NCBI RefSeq assembly: GCF_028281565.1 | Contig: NZ_JANQJQ010000004.1 | Span: 62,001-126,000 of the forward strand | Direction: 5' to 3' | DNA: 64,000 bases | From: Seonamhaeicola sp. | GTDB taxonomy: Bacteria > Bacteroidota > Bacteroidia > Flavobacteriales > Flavobacteriaceae | In this document: in pieces, positions 8,941-18,581 of the stretch | How positions within the stretch are numbered: position 1 is the first letter of the stretch | Layout: every line of letters starts with the position of its first letter | Program-made: the position numbers and the translations under genes | Notes under the pieces: model-generated | Told to the model about the DNA's origin: nothing | Databases searched by the model: none | The model's input: the letters and a program-made list of their open reading frames with translations, nothing else

Positions 8941-10593
8941 TTAAAGTGAAACGCCTCTTTTCCAGGGAATAAAATCATTATTACCGTGAAGCACCGCTTT
9001 TGAAGGCACTTCTCCACTGGCCACTTTTATAATATGATCTAATATCTTTTCGCCCATAGATTCTATGGTATCCTCTCCGGTAATAACCGTTCCGGCATTG
9101 ATATCAATAATATCATTCATACGTTCGTATAAATTGGTGTTACTGGACATCTTTAAAACTGGCGCTACAGGATTCCCCGTTGGTGTTCCAAGGCCTGTTG
9201 TAAATACAACCACATTGCATCCTGAACCTACCAAACCGGTAGTAGACTCCACGTCATTACCAGGGGTACATAATAAATTTAAACCGGGATCGGTAACCTG
9301 CTCTGTATAATCCAACACCTTAACCACTGGCGACGTACCCCCTTTTTTAGCGGCTCCTGCCGATTTCATAGCATCGGTAATTAAACCATCTTTAATATTT
9401 CCCGGAGACGGATTGTTTTCAAAGCCTGAACCAACAGCTACAGCAGCAGCGGAATAGGCGCGCATTAATCCTGAGAATTTTTTAGCATCTTCTTCCGTTT
9501 CACAGCGATTGATCAACTCCTGTTCAACCCCATTTAATTCAGGAAACTCTGCTAACACTGGTGAACCTCCAAGTCTAACCAATAAGTCGGAAGCATACCC
9601 CAAAGCAGGATTTGCTGAAATTCCGGAAAAACCATCGGAACCACCACACTCCAAGCCAAGTACCAACTTACTTAATGGAGCTGGTTTACGTCCAAGCTTA
9701 TTGGCTTCTGCCAATCCGATAAACGTATGTTTAACAGCTTCTTCAATAAGTTGTCTTTCACTGGCACTTTTTTGTTGCTCCAGGTAATATACCGGCTTGG
9801 TGTTTTCCGGATCTATAGCTGAAATAGCCTCCTGTAACATACTGATTTGTGCATTCTGACAACCTAAACTAAAAATGGTTGCCCCGGCCACATTCGGATT
9901 GGATATATACCCGGCCAACAGATTACACAATACAATAGCATCTTCCCTGGTACCACCACAGCCTCCATCGTGTTTTAAAAACTTAATACCATCCACATTC
10001 GGGAAGACCCTGTTTTTGGTCATTTCCTCTTTAGTGGTAATAATGGGGGTATTCAATATAACTTCGTTTGAAGCTCCTGATTTGTATTGTTCAATAAGCG
10101 CATCGGTATTAACCGCAAAATCCTTTTTGGTCTCATAACCTAACTTTTCGGAAAGGGCACCTTCCAGAACATCTACATTTCTGTTTTCACAAAAGGTCAA
10201 AGGGATCACCAACCAGTAATTGGCGGTTCCAACCTTACCATCTTTTCTATGGTACCCATTAAAGGTTCTTCCTTCAAAATTTGAAACGTCCGGGGCAGAC
10301 CAATGATACACTTCCTTGGTATCCTGGAATTCTGCCGATGCATGCTTAACATTATCAATGGTAATGGCACAACCTTCCTGGATGGGGTCGGTAGCCTTAC
10401 CAATTAGCACCCCATACATATAAATTTGGTCTCCTACATTGAAATCGTTTAAAGCAAACTTGTGCTTTTGCTTGATATCTTCTTTTAACACCACTTCTTT
10501 TCCTGCAACCACTGTTTTTAACCCTTTTTCCAAAGGGGTAATAGCAACAATAATGTTGTCTTTCGGGTCTATTTGAACGTAACTCGCTGACAT
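8941..10593 (-). CDS. uxaA: Altronate dehydratase family protein (UxaA-type)
   Basis: SAF-like N-terminus and UxaA motifs (FNGYHRKDGKVGTANYWLVIPLTFCENRNV, HDGGCGGTREDA, LGLECGGSDGFSGISANPALG). Confidence 0.85.
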   Translation of the reverse strand: MSASYVQIDPKDNIIVAITPLEKGLKTVVAGKEVVLKEDIKQKHKFALNDFNVGDQIYMYGVLIGKATDPIQEGCAITIDNVKHASAEFQDTKEVYHWSAPDVSNFEGRTFNGYHRKDGKVGTANYWLVIPLTFCENRNVDVLEGALSEKLGYETKKDFAVNTDALIEQYKSGASNEVILNTPIITTKEEMTKNRVFPNVDGIKFLKHDGGCGGTREDAIVLCNLLAGYISNPNVAGATIFSLGCQNAQISMLQEAISAIDPENTKPVYYLEQQKSASERQLIEEAVKHTFIGLAEANKLGRKPAPLSKLVLGLECGGSDGFSGISANPALGYASDLLVRLGGSPVLAEFPELNGVEQELINRCETEEDAKKFSGLMRAYSAAAVAVGSGFENNPSPGNIKDGLITDAMKSAGAAKKGGTSPVVKVLDYTEQVTDPGLNLLCTPGNDVESTTGLVGSGCNVVVFTTGLGTPTGNPVAPVLKMSSNTNLYERMNDIIDINAGTVITGEDTIESMGEKILDHIIKVASGEVPSKAVLHGNNDFIPWKRGVSL

Positions 10594-10600
10594 GTTTCTC

Positions 10601-11611
10601 TTAATTAAAGTTTACAGTTGCTTTCATAACGCCTGTTTCCGGTTTTAACCAGCTATCAAAATGTTCTATCATTTCTGTAAATGGCACATTGTGCGTAATG
10701 AAAGACGCTGTCGGGAATTGATTTAAAACACTGATTACATGCTCAAAATCTTCCGTAGTGGCGTTTCTGCTGCACATTAAAGTCATTTCTTTGGCGTGTA
10801 CCTTTGGGTGCGTATAGGTCAATTCCCCCTTTGATAAACCAACCAAAATAAAACGTCCGCCATGAGACATATAATCCGGACAAGACTCTAAAGCATATTT
10901 ATTTCCTGAAGCATCAAATACGGCAGTACATAAATCACCATTGGTGATTTCGGACACTTCATTTACAGCATTTTCTCCAGCTTTCACAATGTAGTCCACA
11001 CCAATTTTTTCTTTAGCATATTGTAAGCGCTGCTCGTTCATATCAATGGCAATCACTTTGGCTCCTGCTATCTGAGCCAATTTCATGATACCAATACCAA
11101 TGGGTCCACAGCCTACAACCGCAACAGTTTCTCCAGGCTTGATATCAGCTCTTCTAATAGAATGCGCTCCAATGGCCAATGGCTCCACAATAGCCATTTC
11201 ATCATCACTTAAATTGTTTGCAGGCAATAAAATATCTGCAGGAACCGAAATTTGTTCTTGCATGCCGCCATCACCATGCACTCCTAATACTGTAATATTG
11301 GTACAACAGTTGGTTTTTCCATTTCTACAGGCAATACACTTACCACAGCTAACGTAAGGCATCACGACCACCTTATCTCCGGCTTTAATCCCTCTGTCAT
11401 TTTCGTCAATCTCTAAAACTACAGAAGCCAATTCATGACCTAAAATTCTAGGATAGGTAAAAAATGCCTGATTTCCTGCATAGGCATGTAAATCCGTTCC
11501 GCAAATCCCCACTTTATTAATTTGCAATAAGGCTTCGCCTTCTTTTCTTACCGGTGCTTCTTTTTCTTTCAAAAGAAATTCTCCCGGTTTTTCACAAACT
11601 ATGTACTTCAT
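10601..11611 (-). CDS. Zinc-dependent medium-chain alcohol/polyol dehydrogenase
   Basis: GICGTDLHAYAGN, GHELASVV, CGKCIACRNGKTNCC, VVGCGPIGIGIMKLAQ. ORF extends to 11683; start MKYIVCEKPGEF at 11611 is preferred. Confidence 0.8.
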   Translation of the reverse strand: MKYIVCEKPGEFLLKEKEAPVRKEGEALLQINKVGICGTDLHAYAGNQAFFTYPRILGHELASVVLEIDENDRGIKAGDKVVVMPYVSCGKCIACRNGKTNCCTNITVLGVHGDGGMQEQISVPADILLPANNLSDDEMAIVEPLAIGAHSIRRADIKPGETVAVVGCGPIGIGIMKLAQIAGAKVIAIDMNEQRLQYAKEKIGVDYIVKAGENAVNEVSEITNGDLCTAVFDASGNKYALESCPDYMSHGGRFILVGLSKGELTYTHPKVHAKEMTLMCSRNATTEDFEHVISVLNQFPTASFITHNVPFTEMIEHFDSWLKPETGVMKATVNFN

Positions 11612-11639
11612 TTTTATATTTATGTAAAATTTTATTATC

Positions 11640-11657
11640 TGTTCCAACGATTGAACA
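11640..11657. promoter_or_regulatory. Imperfect second LacI operator candidate upstream of the ADH-led operon
   Basis: TGTTCCAACGATTGAACA differs at 2 of 18 positions from the core of the perfect palindrome at 11762-11791. Confidence 0.5.
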
Positions 11658-11761
11658 ATATGTCTTAAAAAATAACCAAACACACGAAAACCCTTGTCCT
11701 ATCTAAGTTTTTAAATAAAAAACAGAACGCAATAGTATTTTGATTTTTGGTTAAAAGTCAC

Positions 11762-11791
11762 TACTTTTGTTCAATCGATTGAACAAAAGTA
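11762..11791. promoter_or_regulatory. 30-bp perfect palindromic operator overlapping a Bacteroidetes-type -7 element
   Basis: TACTTTTGTTCAATCGATTGAACAAAAGTA is identical to its reverse complement; TACTTTTG fits TAnnTTTG and a TTTG lies 19 nt upstream. Confidence 0.75.
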
Positions 11792-11806
11792 TAAAAATAT
11801 TTTAAA

Positions 11807-12829
11807 ATCAAGAAAAAAACAACCATAAAAGATATTGCCGAGGCATTGGGCTTAACACCTTCTGGTGTTTCAAAAGCCATGAATGACCATCCCAGGATTA
11901 GTGATAAGACTAAGGAGGATGTTAAAAAAATGGCTAAAAAAATGAACTATCAGCCCAATCATCTTGCCAGTGCCCTGCGCAAAGGCAAGAGTAATTTGAT
12001 TGGTGTCATCATTCCAAGGAATAATAGTAATTTCTTTTCTTCTGTGGTTGAAAATATTGAAGGGGTTTTAAATGAAAAAGGCTATAACGTCATCATTGCC
12101 CAATCCAATGAATCCCATGAAAAAGAATGTGATTGTATTGATGCCCTGCTAAGTGCCCAGGTAGATGGGATCATAGCTTCCATGGCCAATGAAACCACCA
12201 ATTTAAAGTACTATCAAAAAATAAAAGAGAAAGGAACACCTTTAGTGCTTTTTGACAGAGGGGAAAACGATTTGAATGTAGACTATATCTGTATTGATGA
12301 TTATAACAGTAGTCATAAAGTAGTGGAGCATTTGGTAGATCAGGGTTGTAAACGCATAGCCCATATAGCAGGTTCCAGCCATATTAGAATTTACAAGGAA
12401 CGTGAAATTGGTTACAGGGATGCTTTGGAAAAATATAATCTCCCCATAGAAGACGAACTTATTGTTGAATGTAATTTGAGACTTGCTGATGGCAGACGTA
12501 TCATGCGGCAACTTCTGGAACTGGATGAAAGACCCGATGCCGTTTATGCCTCAGGCGATTATGCAGCCTTAGGAGCACTGCAGGTACTTCAGGAAAGCAA
12601 TATTAAAGTTCCTGAAGAGATAGCTTTAATTGGTTTTAGTAACGAACCTTTTACCTCTTTTGTTTCGCCATCTATTTCAACGGTAAACCAGCACAGTGAA
12701 GCCATGGGAAAGTTGGCGGCTGAAACTTTTTTAAACCGAATTGAAAACCCCTCAGAAAAAGTTTCTTTAAATAAGATTACCCTTAATACCGAGTTGATTA
12801 TCAGGGAATCCTCAAATAAGACTACTTAA
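11807..12829 (+). CDS. LacI family transcriptional regulator; start codon uncertain (ORF track starts at internal TTG 11846)
   Basis: Reading upstream of TTG gives IKKKTTIKDIAEALGLTPSGVSKAMNDHPRIS, the complete LacI HTH; hinge NHLASALRKGK and periplasmic-binding-type effector domain follow. Confidence 0.8.
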   Translation: MKKKTTIKDIAEALGLTPSGVSKAMNDHPRISDKTKEDVKKMAKKMNYQPNHLASALRKGKSNLIGVIIPRNNSNFFSSVVENIEGVLNEKGYNVIIAQSNESHEKECDCIDALLSAQVDGIIASMANETTNLKYYQKIKEKGTPLVLFDRGENDLNVDYICIDDYNSSHKVVEHLVDQGCKRIAHIAGSSHIRIYKEREIGYRDALEKYNLPIEDELIVECNLRLADGRRIMRQLLELDERPDAVYASGDYAALGALQVLQESNIKVPEEIALIGFSNEPFTSFVSPSISTVNQHSEAMGKLAAETFLNRIENPSEKVSLNKITLNTELIIRESSNKTT

Positions 12830-13991
12830 CTAACTCCATTTTTAAGGGAGTCCTTAGCTTTTTAGCAAAAGCACTTAGGTACTGCTCCCAGGCATATTGG
12901 TTCTTAAATTGGTTGCTTTTGCTCCAGGTAAATCCTGAATAATAAATCACCTTGCCGTTTAGCACTTTTAAGTGCATAAAACCGTTACTAAGGTCTTTCT
13001 CTTCTGTTTCGTACTTCTCGCTACCCAGGTAATATTCCGGTGAAGCAACAATAGCTGTTCCCAACTCAGCCTCGGCATGTGGTTGCCAGTAGTTTAACCA
13101 GGTTTCATTTTTGTGTGAGGTCACCACACCGTCTTTTTCATGAAGTGTTAATCCCGCCGAAATGGTATCAACACCTTCAAGAGTTACTTCGAACTTTGAA
13201 AGGTTGCTGCCGTAATCCAAACTAATGACCCTGGATTCTTTAATCAGGTTGCCTTCCGGCCCCCAAAGGTCATATTCAACCCAAAAACTCGTTCTTATGG
13301 GCCCTGTAGTAATAGCTTTATGTTTGGTAAAATTTTTAGAAATATAATAGGTACTGTCCTTTTTGTAAGCCAGACCACCCACACCTCTACTTCTGCCTAC
13401 GTGGAAATTATCCAGTCCTTCACCATCGTCTTCATGATAGGTCCCGGTTTTTTCAGTATACTTCTTATACCACTTATTGATAATTGAATATTCCACTTTT
13501 TTCAACCAGGCATCCACACCACTGGATAAAGTGCCTTCTTTAAGTTTGTTTTCAAACCTGTACTGGGCATCCGGACCAAAAATTCTAAATGCTACCCTAT
13601 TATTTTCCCACGCATAATCATCAGTTCGCTCCGGAACAAATCTTGAATAACATACAACGTCAGCACTATCACTTTCAGTAGTATTTACAATTTCAAATGT
13701 TTTAGTGGCATTGGCCTTGATGGCAGGCTGAAATAACAAAACATCATGAACTCCATCTCCGTCGTTATCCACTAATTGCGACGTCAAAACCTCGTTTGTT
13801 TCTAAATCTTTGATACCCAAACCTTCAAGACTTTCAACACTCAAAAAAGATCTTGAAAGTTCTACGGTTTCATAAGTTCTTTCCAAATCCAGTGCATTTG
13901 TCACCTGAAATTTCAAACCTTCATTTTTCTCATTACAAGAAAAGAACACACATAAAAATGATACTGTAAAAGCTAACCTCAGAACTTTCAT
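12822..13991 (-). CDS. DUF4861-like lipoprotein
   Basis: Lipoprotein signal MKVLRLAFTVSFLCVFFSC; family recalled from overall sequence (RVAFRIFGPDAQYRFENKL, ITTGPIRTSFWVEYD). ORF extends to 14054. Confidence 0.6.
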   Translation of the reverse strand: MKVLRLAFTVSFLCVFFSCNEKNEGLKFQVTNALDLERTYETVELSRSFLSVESLEGLGIKDLETNEVLTSQLVDNDGDGVHDVLLFQPAIKANATKTFEIVNTTESDSADVVCYSRFVPERTDDYAWENNRVAFRIFGPDAQYRFENKLKEGTLSSGVDAWLKKVEYSIINKWYKKYTEKTGTYHEDDGEGLDNFHVGRSRGVGGLAYKKDSTYYISKNFTKHKAITTGPIRTSFWVEYDLWGPEGNLIKESRVISLDYGSNLSKFEVTLEGVDTISAGLTLHEKDGVVTSHKNETWLNYWQPHAEAELGTAIVASPEYYLGSEKYETEEKDLSNGFMHLKVLNGKVIYYSGFTWSKSNQFKNQYAWEQYLSAFAKKLRTPLKMELVK

Positions 13992-14187
13992 ATCTTTTCG
14001 TTTTATATAATTAGCATTATTTCCACTTAACTGTTTACCCCAATAGCATAACAAAGTACAATCCTTCTAAGACACCCTCCTCAATCCTCCCTCAAGGGAG
14101 GAATCCTTACCAGCAAAACTGTCCCCTTAAGGGGACCATAGGGGTGTTTTTAATCCAATTCGAAAGAACCAATATCTCCTAAAACAA

Positions 14188-15027
14188 TTATCTTAAATCC
14201 GGAATGTTTGCCACATCCATATCTGAGTAATCCAGGTTCTCTCCTGCCATGCCCCAAATAAATGTATAGTTGCTGGTTCCGGAGCCCGAGTGGATAGACC
14301 ATGGTGGCGATATAACAGCCTGTTCATTTTGCATCCAGATATGTCTGGTTTCATCAGTTTGCCCCATAAAATGGCAAACGGCCTGACCCTCCGGAACATC
14401 TATATAGAAATACACTTCCATACGTCTGTCATGCACATGCGCCGGCATCGTATTCCAAACACTTCCTGTTTTTAAAGATGTCATTCCCATTTGTAACTGA
14501 CAAACATCAACCACACTGTTTACAATATATTTTCTTAGGGTACGGGCATTCGCGGTTTCAGGAGCACCAAGTTCTACAACTTCAACGTCATCAACACCAA
14601 TTTTCTTTGTTGGAAACGCTTTGTGTGCCGGTGTTGAATTCAAATAAAATTTAGCAGGTGCCGTAGCATCTTCGCTGGAAAAAACCACTTCTTTATTACC
14701 TTGTCCGATATATAGGGCTTCTTTATTATCAAGCTCGTAAACCGTGTCATCAACTGTGACCGCTCCTTTGCCTCCTATATTAATAATTCCTATTTCTCTT
14801 CTTTCCAGAAAGTACTCAGATTTTAATTCATCCACCGTATCCAGGGTGACATTATTAACAGGCACAACCCCTGCAACCATGAATCTATCGTAATGTGAAT
14901 ACACCCATTTTATTTCATCAATTGTCATGACTTCGGCTACTAAAAACTCATCTCTAAGTTCCTGAGTATCCATTCTTTTTACCTCTCTCGGAGAAGCTGC
15001 GTAACGCACTTCGCTATTTTTAATCAT
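14188..15027 (-). CDS. kduI: 5-dehydro-4-deoxy-D-glucuronate isomerase
   Basis: RYAASPREVKRMDTQELRDEFLV, TMPAHVHDRRMEVYFYIDVPEGQAVCHFMGQTDETRHIW: strong KduI signatures. Confidence 0.95.
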   Translation of the reverse strand: MIKNSEVRYAASPREVKRMDTQELRDEFLVAEVMTIDEIKWVYSHYDRFMVAGVVPVNNVTLDTVDELKSEYFLERREIGIINIGGKGAVTVDDTVYELDNKEALYIGQGNKEVVFSSEDATAPAKFYLNSTPAHKAFPTKKIGVDDVEVVELGAPETANARTLRKYIVNSVVDVCQLQMGMTSLKTGSVWNTMPAHVHDRRMEVYFYIDVPEGQAVCHFMGQTDETRHIWMQNEQAVISPPWSIHSGSGTSNYTFIWGMAGENLDYSDMDVANIPDLR

Positions 15028-15069
15028 ATCGATATTTAAATTTTAATGACTGTAAAAGTAGTAAATAAT

Positions 15070-15099
15070 TTTAAAAATACAATCGATTGTATTTTTAAA
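15070..15099. promoter_or_regulatory. 30-bp perfect palindromic operator in the kduI/GH2 divergent intergenic region
   Basis: TTTAAAAATACAATCGATTGTATTTTTAAA is identical to its reverse complement; shares CAATCGATTG core with 11762-11791. Confidence 0.75.
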
Positions 15100-15181
15100 T
15101 ATTTCCCTATCTTTGGTAAGATTCTATGAATTGAAGTTTGTAAATTCACATTTTCAAACAAACAACTAAACTAAAACTAAA

Positions 15182-17755
15182 ATGAATAGGAAAAACATGA
15201 ATGGTTTAAGTCTGATTCTCGTCGGCCTTATTCTGTTTTTAACGACAGCTTGCACAGAAAGCTCCAGGGAAACTCCAAGAGTTATTGAAGACTTTAATTA
15301 TGACTGGAAATTTAATTTAGGTGAACTGGAAAATGCTCAAAAAAATGAGTTCGACGACTCTGGCTGGGAAACTTTAAGACTCCCTCACGACTGGAGTATT
15401 GAAAACGGTTATACACAGGAAGCATCTGCTGCCAGTACCGGTTTTGTTCAGGGCGGTATAGGTTGGTACAGAAAGTCATTCAACCTAAGCGAAGCAGATA
15501 AAGGAAAGGTGATCTCTGTAGTTTTTGACGGTGTTTATAACAATTCCAGCGTATGGATCAATGGCCATTTCTTAGGGACACGCCCTTACGGCTATAGTAC
15601 ATTTTCATATAACTTAACCGACCATTTAAACTACGATACACCAAATATCATTGCTGTTAAAGTAGACAGAAAGGCTTATGCCGATTCCAGGTGGTACACG
15701 GGTTCCGGCATCTATAGAAAAGTGCAGCTTGTAAAAACAAATCCGTTACATGTTGCGCAATGGGGCGTTCAAATCACAACTCCAGAGGTATCAGAAAGCC
15801 GGGCCACGGTGCATATAAAAACCATATTGGAAAACGCCGGTGAAACATCCGATGACAATTTAAAGTTACAATTATCGATAGTTGACAAAACTAATGCTCT
15901 TGTCGCTCAAAAATTAATTAATGTTTCAGGTATAAATGAGGAGACTTCCGCAGATATTCTAATTGAAAACCCACAGTTATGGCATTTAGATTCGCCTAAT
16001 TTATACACACTTAAAGTCAATGTATTACAAAACGAAAACATCATTGATCACGTTTCTGAAGTATTTGGCATTCGTTCCTTTGAGTTTGATGCCAACAAAG
16101 GGTTCTTTCTAAATGAAAAGAATGTAAAAATCAAAGGTGTCAATCTGCATCATGATGCCGGTACGGTAGGTGCCGCGGTTCCAAAAGCCATTTGGGAATA
16201 CCGTTTGGATCAATTAAAATCAATAGGTGTCAATGCCATCAGAATGGCCCATAATCCGCATGCGGTAGAACTTATGGAAGTTTGTGATGAAAAAGGCATT
16301 TTAGTCATGGCCGAGGCTTTTGACGAGTGGTTCAACCCTAAAGGTAAGAGCAAAGCTTACTTAGGTGATAATGCGGCTAAAGGTGAAATAGCCAGGTCTT
16401 ATCCTGAATCCTTTAACGAATGGGCGGAACGTGATCTCAAAGATTTGATTCGTCGTGATTTCAATCATCCCTCGGTAATTATGTGGAGTATTGGAAATGA
16501 AATTGAATGGACCTTCCCGCATTATTCCCAAACATTCGCTGAAGTAAATAAAGAATCCAGTGAACAAGGTTATGAACTGGTTCCTGATTACAACCCTGAG
16601 AAAATTGCAAGAATCCTAAAAGACTTCCATGAAGGCGAAGAACCTTTAGCTAAAATGGCCGCACAATTGGTGAGATGGACTAAAGAAGTTGATACCACCA
16701 GAGCTGTTACTTGTGGAAGCGTCTTGCCTTCAGTTGGGCTGGTAACTGGCTATGGCAAAGTGGTGGATGTTTTTGGCTTCAACTACAGAGCCACAGAGTA
16801 TGATGTTGCTCACAAAGCGTATCCTGATTTAAAAATATTAGGCTCCGAAAATTGGGGTGCTTATAGTGAATGGAAAGCTGTTAAAGACCGTGATTTCATT
16901 CCCGGGATATTTGTCTGGACTGGATTTGCCTATTTAGGAGAAGCCGGCCCCTGGCCTCGTAAAGGCTTAAATATTTCGTTTTTTGATTTTGTCGGTTTTA
17001 AAACGCCCCGAGGACATTTCTACGAATGTCTTTGGAAAGAAACTCCTAAAATATACATGGTAACAACACCGGCCGATGCCTCTGAATTTTCTTTTACAGA
17101 AAGAGAAGGCTGGAAATTTGATATGCAGTACACTGCTCCACCGGTATGGAAAATGCTACGCAAATGGGAATGGTATAACGTGTATCCTAAATGGAAGTAC
17201 AATGACAATGACCCTATTGTGGTTCAAACCTATACTAACTGTGAAGAAGCCGAATTATTCTTAAATGGTTCATCTTTAGGCAAACAAAAACTATCGGATT
17301 TTAGTGAAGCGGATAATATTATAAAATGGTTAGTACCCTATAAAGCCGGTGAACTAAAAGTCATTGGTTATAATAAAGGCGAAAAGGTAGATGAATATAC
17401 CCTTAACACCACCGAAAATAAAGTAGCTAAAATAGAGTTAGAATCTAATAAAGATACTTTATCTGCTGATGATTACGATGCCCTTGTAGTTACGGCTAAA
17501 CTATTTGACGAAAACGGCAATTTATTAACCGATTTAGATAAAGACATCACGTTTAACCTTTCCGATAATTGTAAAAACTTAGGTGTTGATAATGGTTGGG
17601 AATACAATGTACAACCTCATAAGACCAATACCGTTACAAGTCACAACGGGAAAGCAATAGTTATTGTTCAATCTACTAAAGAAGCTGGAACTATTGAAGT
17701 TTCAGCATCCAGTAGTGGTGTTAGTTCTGAGGCTTTAAAAATTGAAGTAAAATAA
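15182..17755 (+). CDS. Glycoside hydrolase family 2 lipoprotein (beta-galactosidase/beta-glucuronidase type)
   Basis: WKFNLGE...LPHDWSIE, GGIGWYRKSF, VWINGHFLGTRPYGYSTF, IRMAHNPH, MWSIGNEIEW. Confidence 0.9.
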   Translation: MNRKNMNGLSLILVGLILFLTTACTESSRETPRVIEDFNYDWKFNLGELENAQKNEFDDSGWETLRLPHDWSIENGYTQEASAASTGFVQGGIGWYRKSFNLSEADKGKVISVVFDGVYNNSSVWINGHFLGTRPYGYSTFSYNLTDHLNYDTPNIIAVKVDRKAYADSRWYTGSGIYRKVQLVKTNPLHVAQWGVQITTPEVSESRATVHIKTILENAGETSDDNLKLQLSIVDKTNALVAQKLINVSGINEETSADILIENPQLWHLDSPNLYTLKVNVLQNENIIDHVSEVFGIRSFEFDANKGFFLNEKNVKIKGVNLHHDAGTVGAAVPKAIWEYRLDQLKSIGVNAIRMAHNPHAVELMEVCDEKGILVMAEAFDEWFNPKGKSKAYLGDNAAKGEIARSYPESFNEWAERDLKDLIRRDFNHPSVIMWSIGNEIEWTFPHYSQTFAEVNKESSEQGYELVPDYNPEKIARILKDFHEGEEPLAKMAAQLVRWTKEVDTTRAVTCGSVLPSVGLVTGYGKVVDVFGFNYRATEYDVAHKAYPDLKILGSENWGAYSEWKAVKDRDFIPGIFVWTGFAYLGEAGPWPRKGLNISFFDFVGFKTPRGHFYECLWKETPKIYMVTTPADASEFSFTEREGWKFDMQYTAPPVWKMLRKWEWYNVYPKWKYNDNDPIVVQTYTNCEEAELFLNGSSLGKQKLSDFSEADNIIKWLVPYKAGELKVIGYNKGEKVDEYTLNTTENKVAKIELESNKDTLSADDYDALVVTAKLFDENGNLLTDLDKDITFNLSDNCKNLGVDNGWEYNVQPHKTNTVTSHNGKAIVIVQSTKEAGTIEVSASSSGVSSEALKIEVK

Positions 17756-17756
17756 T

Positions 17757-18581
17757 ATGCGGTATTTCAAACTTTGGTGCTTTCTTTTAACTATGGGTTT
17801 TGTTGCTCAATCATATGCACAAGACACAATAATAACATCATGGAAAGATTTTGAACGTCATGACCTTAAGTTTGAAAATAGGGAAACAAGAGTAGTAATT
17901 CCAAAGAAAGCTCTTGAAGGAACCCCCTGGGTCTGGAGAGCCAGATTCCCGGAATATCATGCTGGAATTGATAGTGCTTTAGTAGCACAAGGATTTCATG
18001 TGGTTTATATAAATACAGATCATATGTTCGGCAGTCCGGAAGCGGTTCAAGTAAGAAATAGATTTTACGATTTTATTGTTTCGAAATACAAGTTTCAAAA
18101 AAAAGTGGCTCTTCACGGACATAGCAGAGGCGGTTTGTTTACCTATAACTGGGCCAAGAAAAACCCTAAAAAAGTAGCCTGTATTTATGTGGATGCCCCG
18201 GTTTGCGATTTTAAAAGTTGGCCTGCCGGTTTTGGAAAAAGCGATGGGAGTAAAAAAGATTGGGAACAATTAAAAAAAGCTTATGGTTTTAATTCTAACG
18301 AAGAAGCCAAAGCGTATACGGATAACCCTATTAATAATTTAGAATTGTTAGTTAAGGCTAAAGTCCCTATTTTGCATACCATCGGATTAAATGATGACGT
18401 CGTTCCCCCTGCTGAGAATTCTATTTTGTTGGTGAATAATTATATTCGTTTAGGAGGTATGGCAACCGTATATCCATGTATTGAAGGCATTCAAAAATCA
18501 AAAGGGCATCATTACGCCATCGATAATCCTCAAATCGTTATAGATTTTATAAAAAAATATTCCATTTCAAATTCAAATTAA
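17757..18581 (+). CDS. Secreted alpha/beta hydrolase (possible carbohydrate esterase)
   Basis: Signal peptide; nucleophile elbow GHSRGG; late-acid region LNDDVVPPAENS and catalytic-type His in GHHYAID. Confidence 0.7.
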   Translation: MRYFKLWCFLLTMGFVAQSYAQDTIITSWKDFERHDLKFENRETRVVIPKKALEGTPWVWRARFPEYHAGIDSALVAQGFHVVYINTDHMFGSPEAVQVRNRFYDFIVSKYKFQKKVALHGHSRGGLFTYNWAKKNPKKVACIYVDAPVCDFKSWPAGFGKSDGSKKDWEQLKKAYGFNSNEEAKAYTDNPINNLELLVKAKVPILHTIGLNDDVVPPAENSILLVNNYIRLGGMATVYPCIEGIQKSKGHHYAIDNPQIVIDFIKKYSISNSN

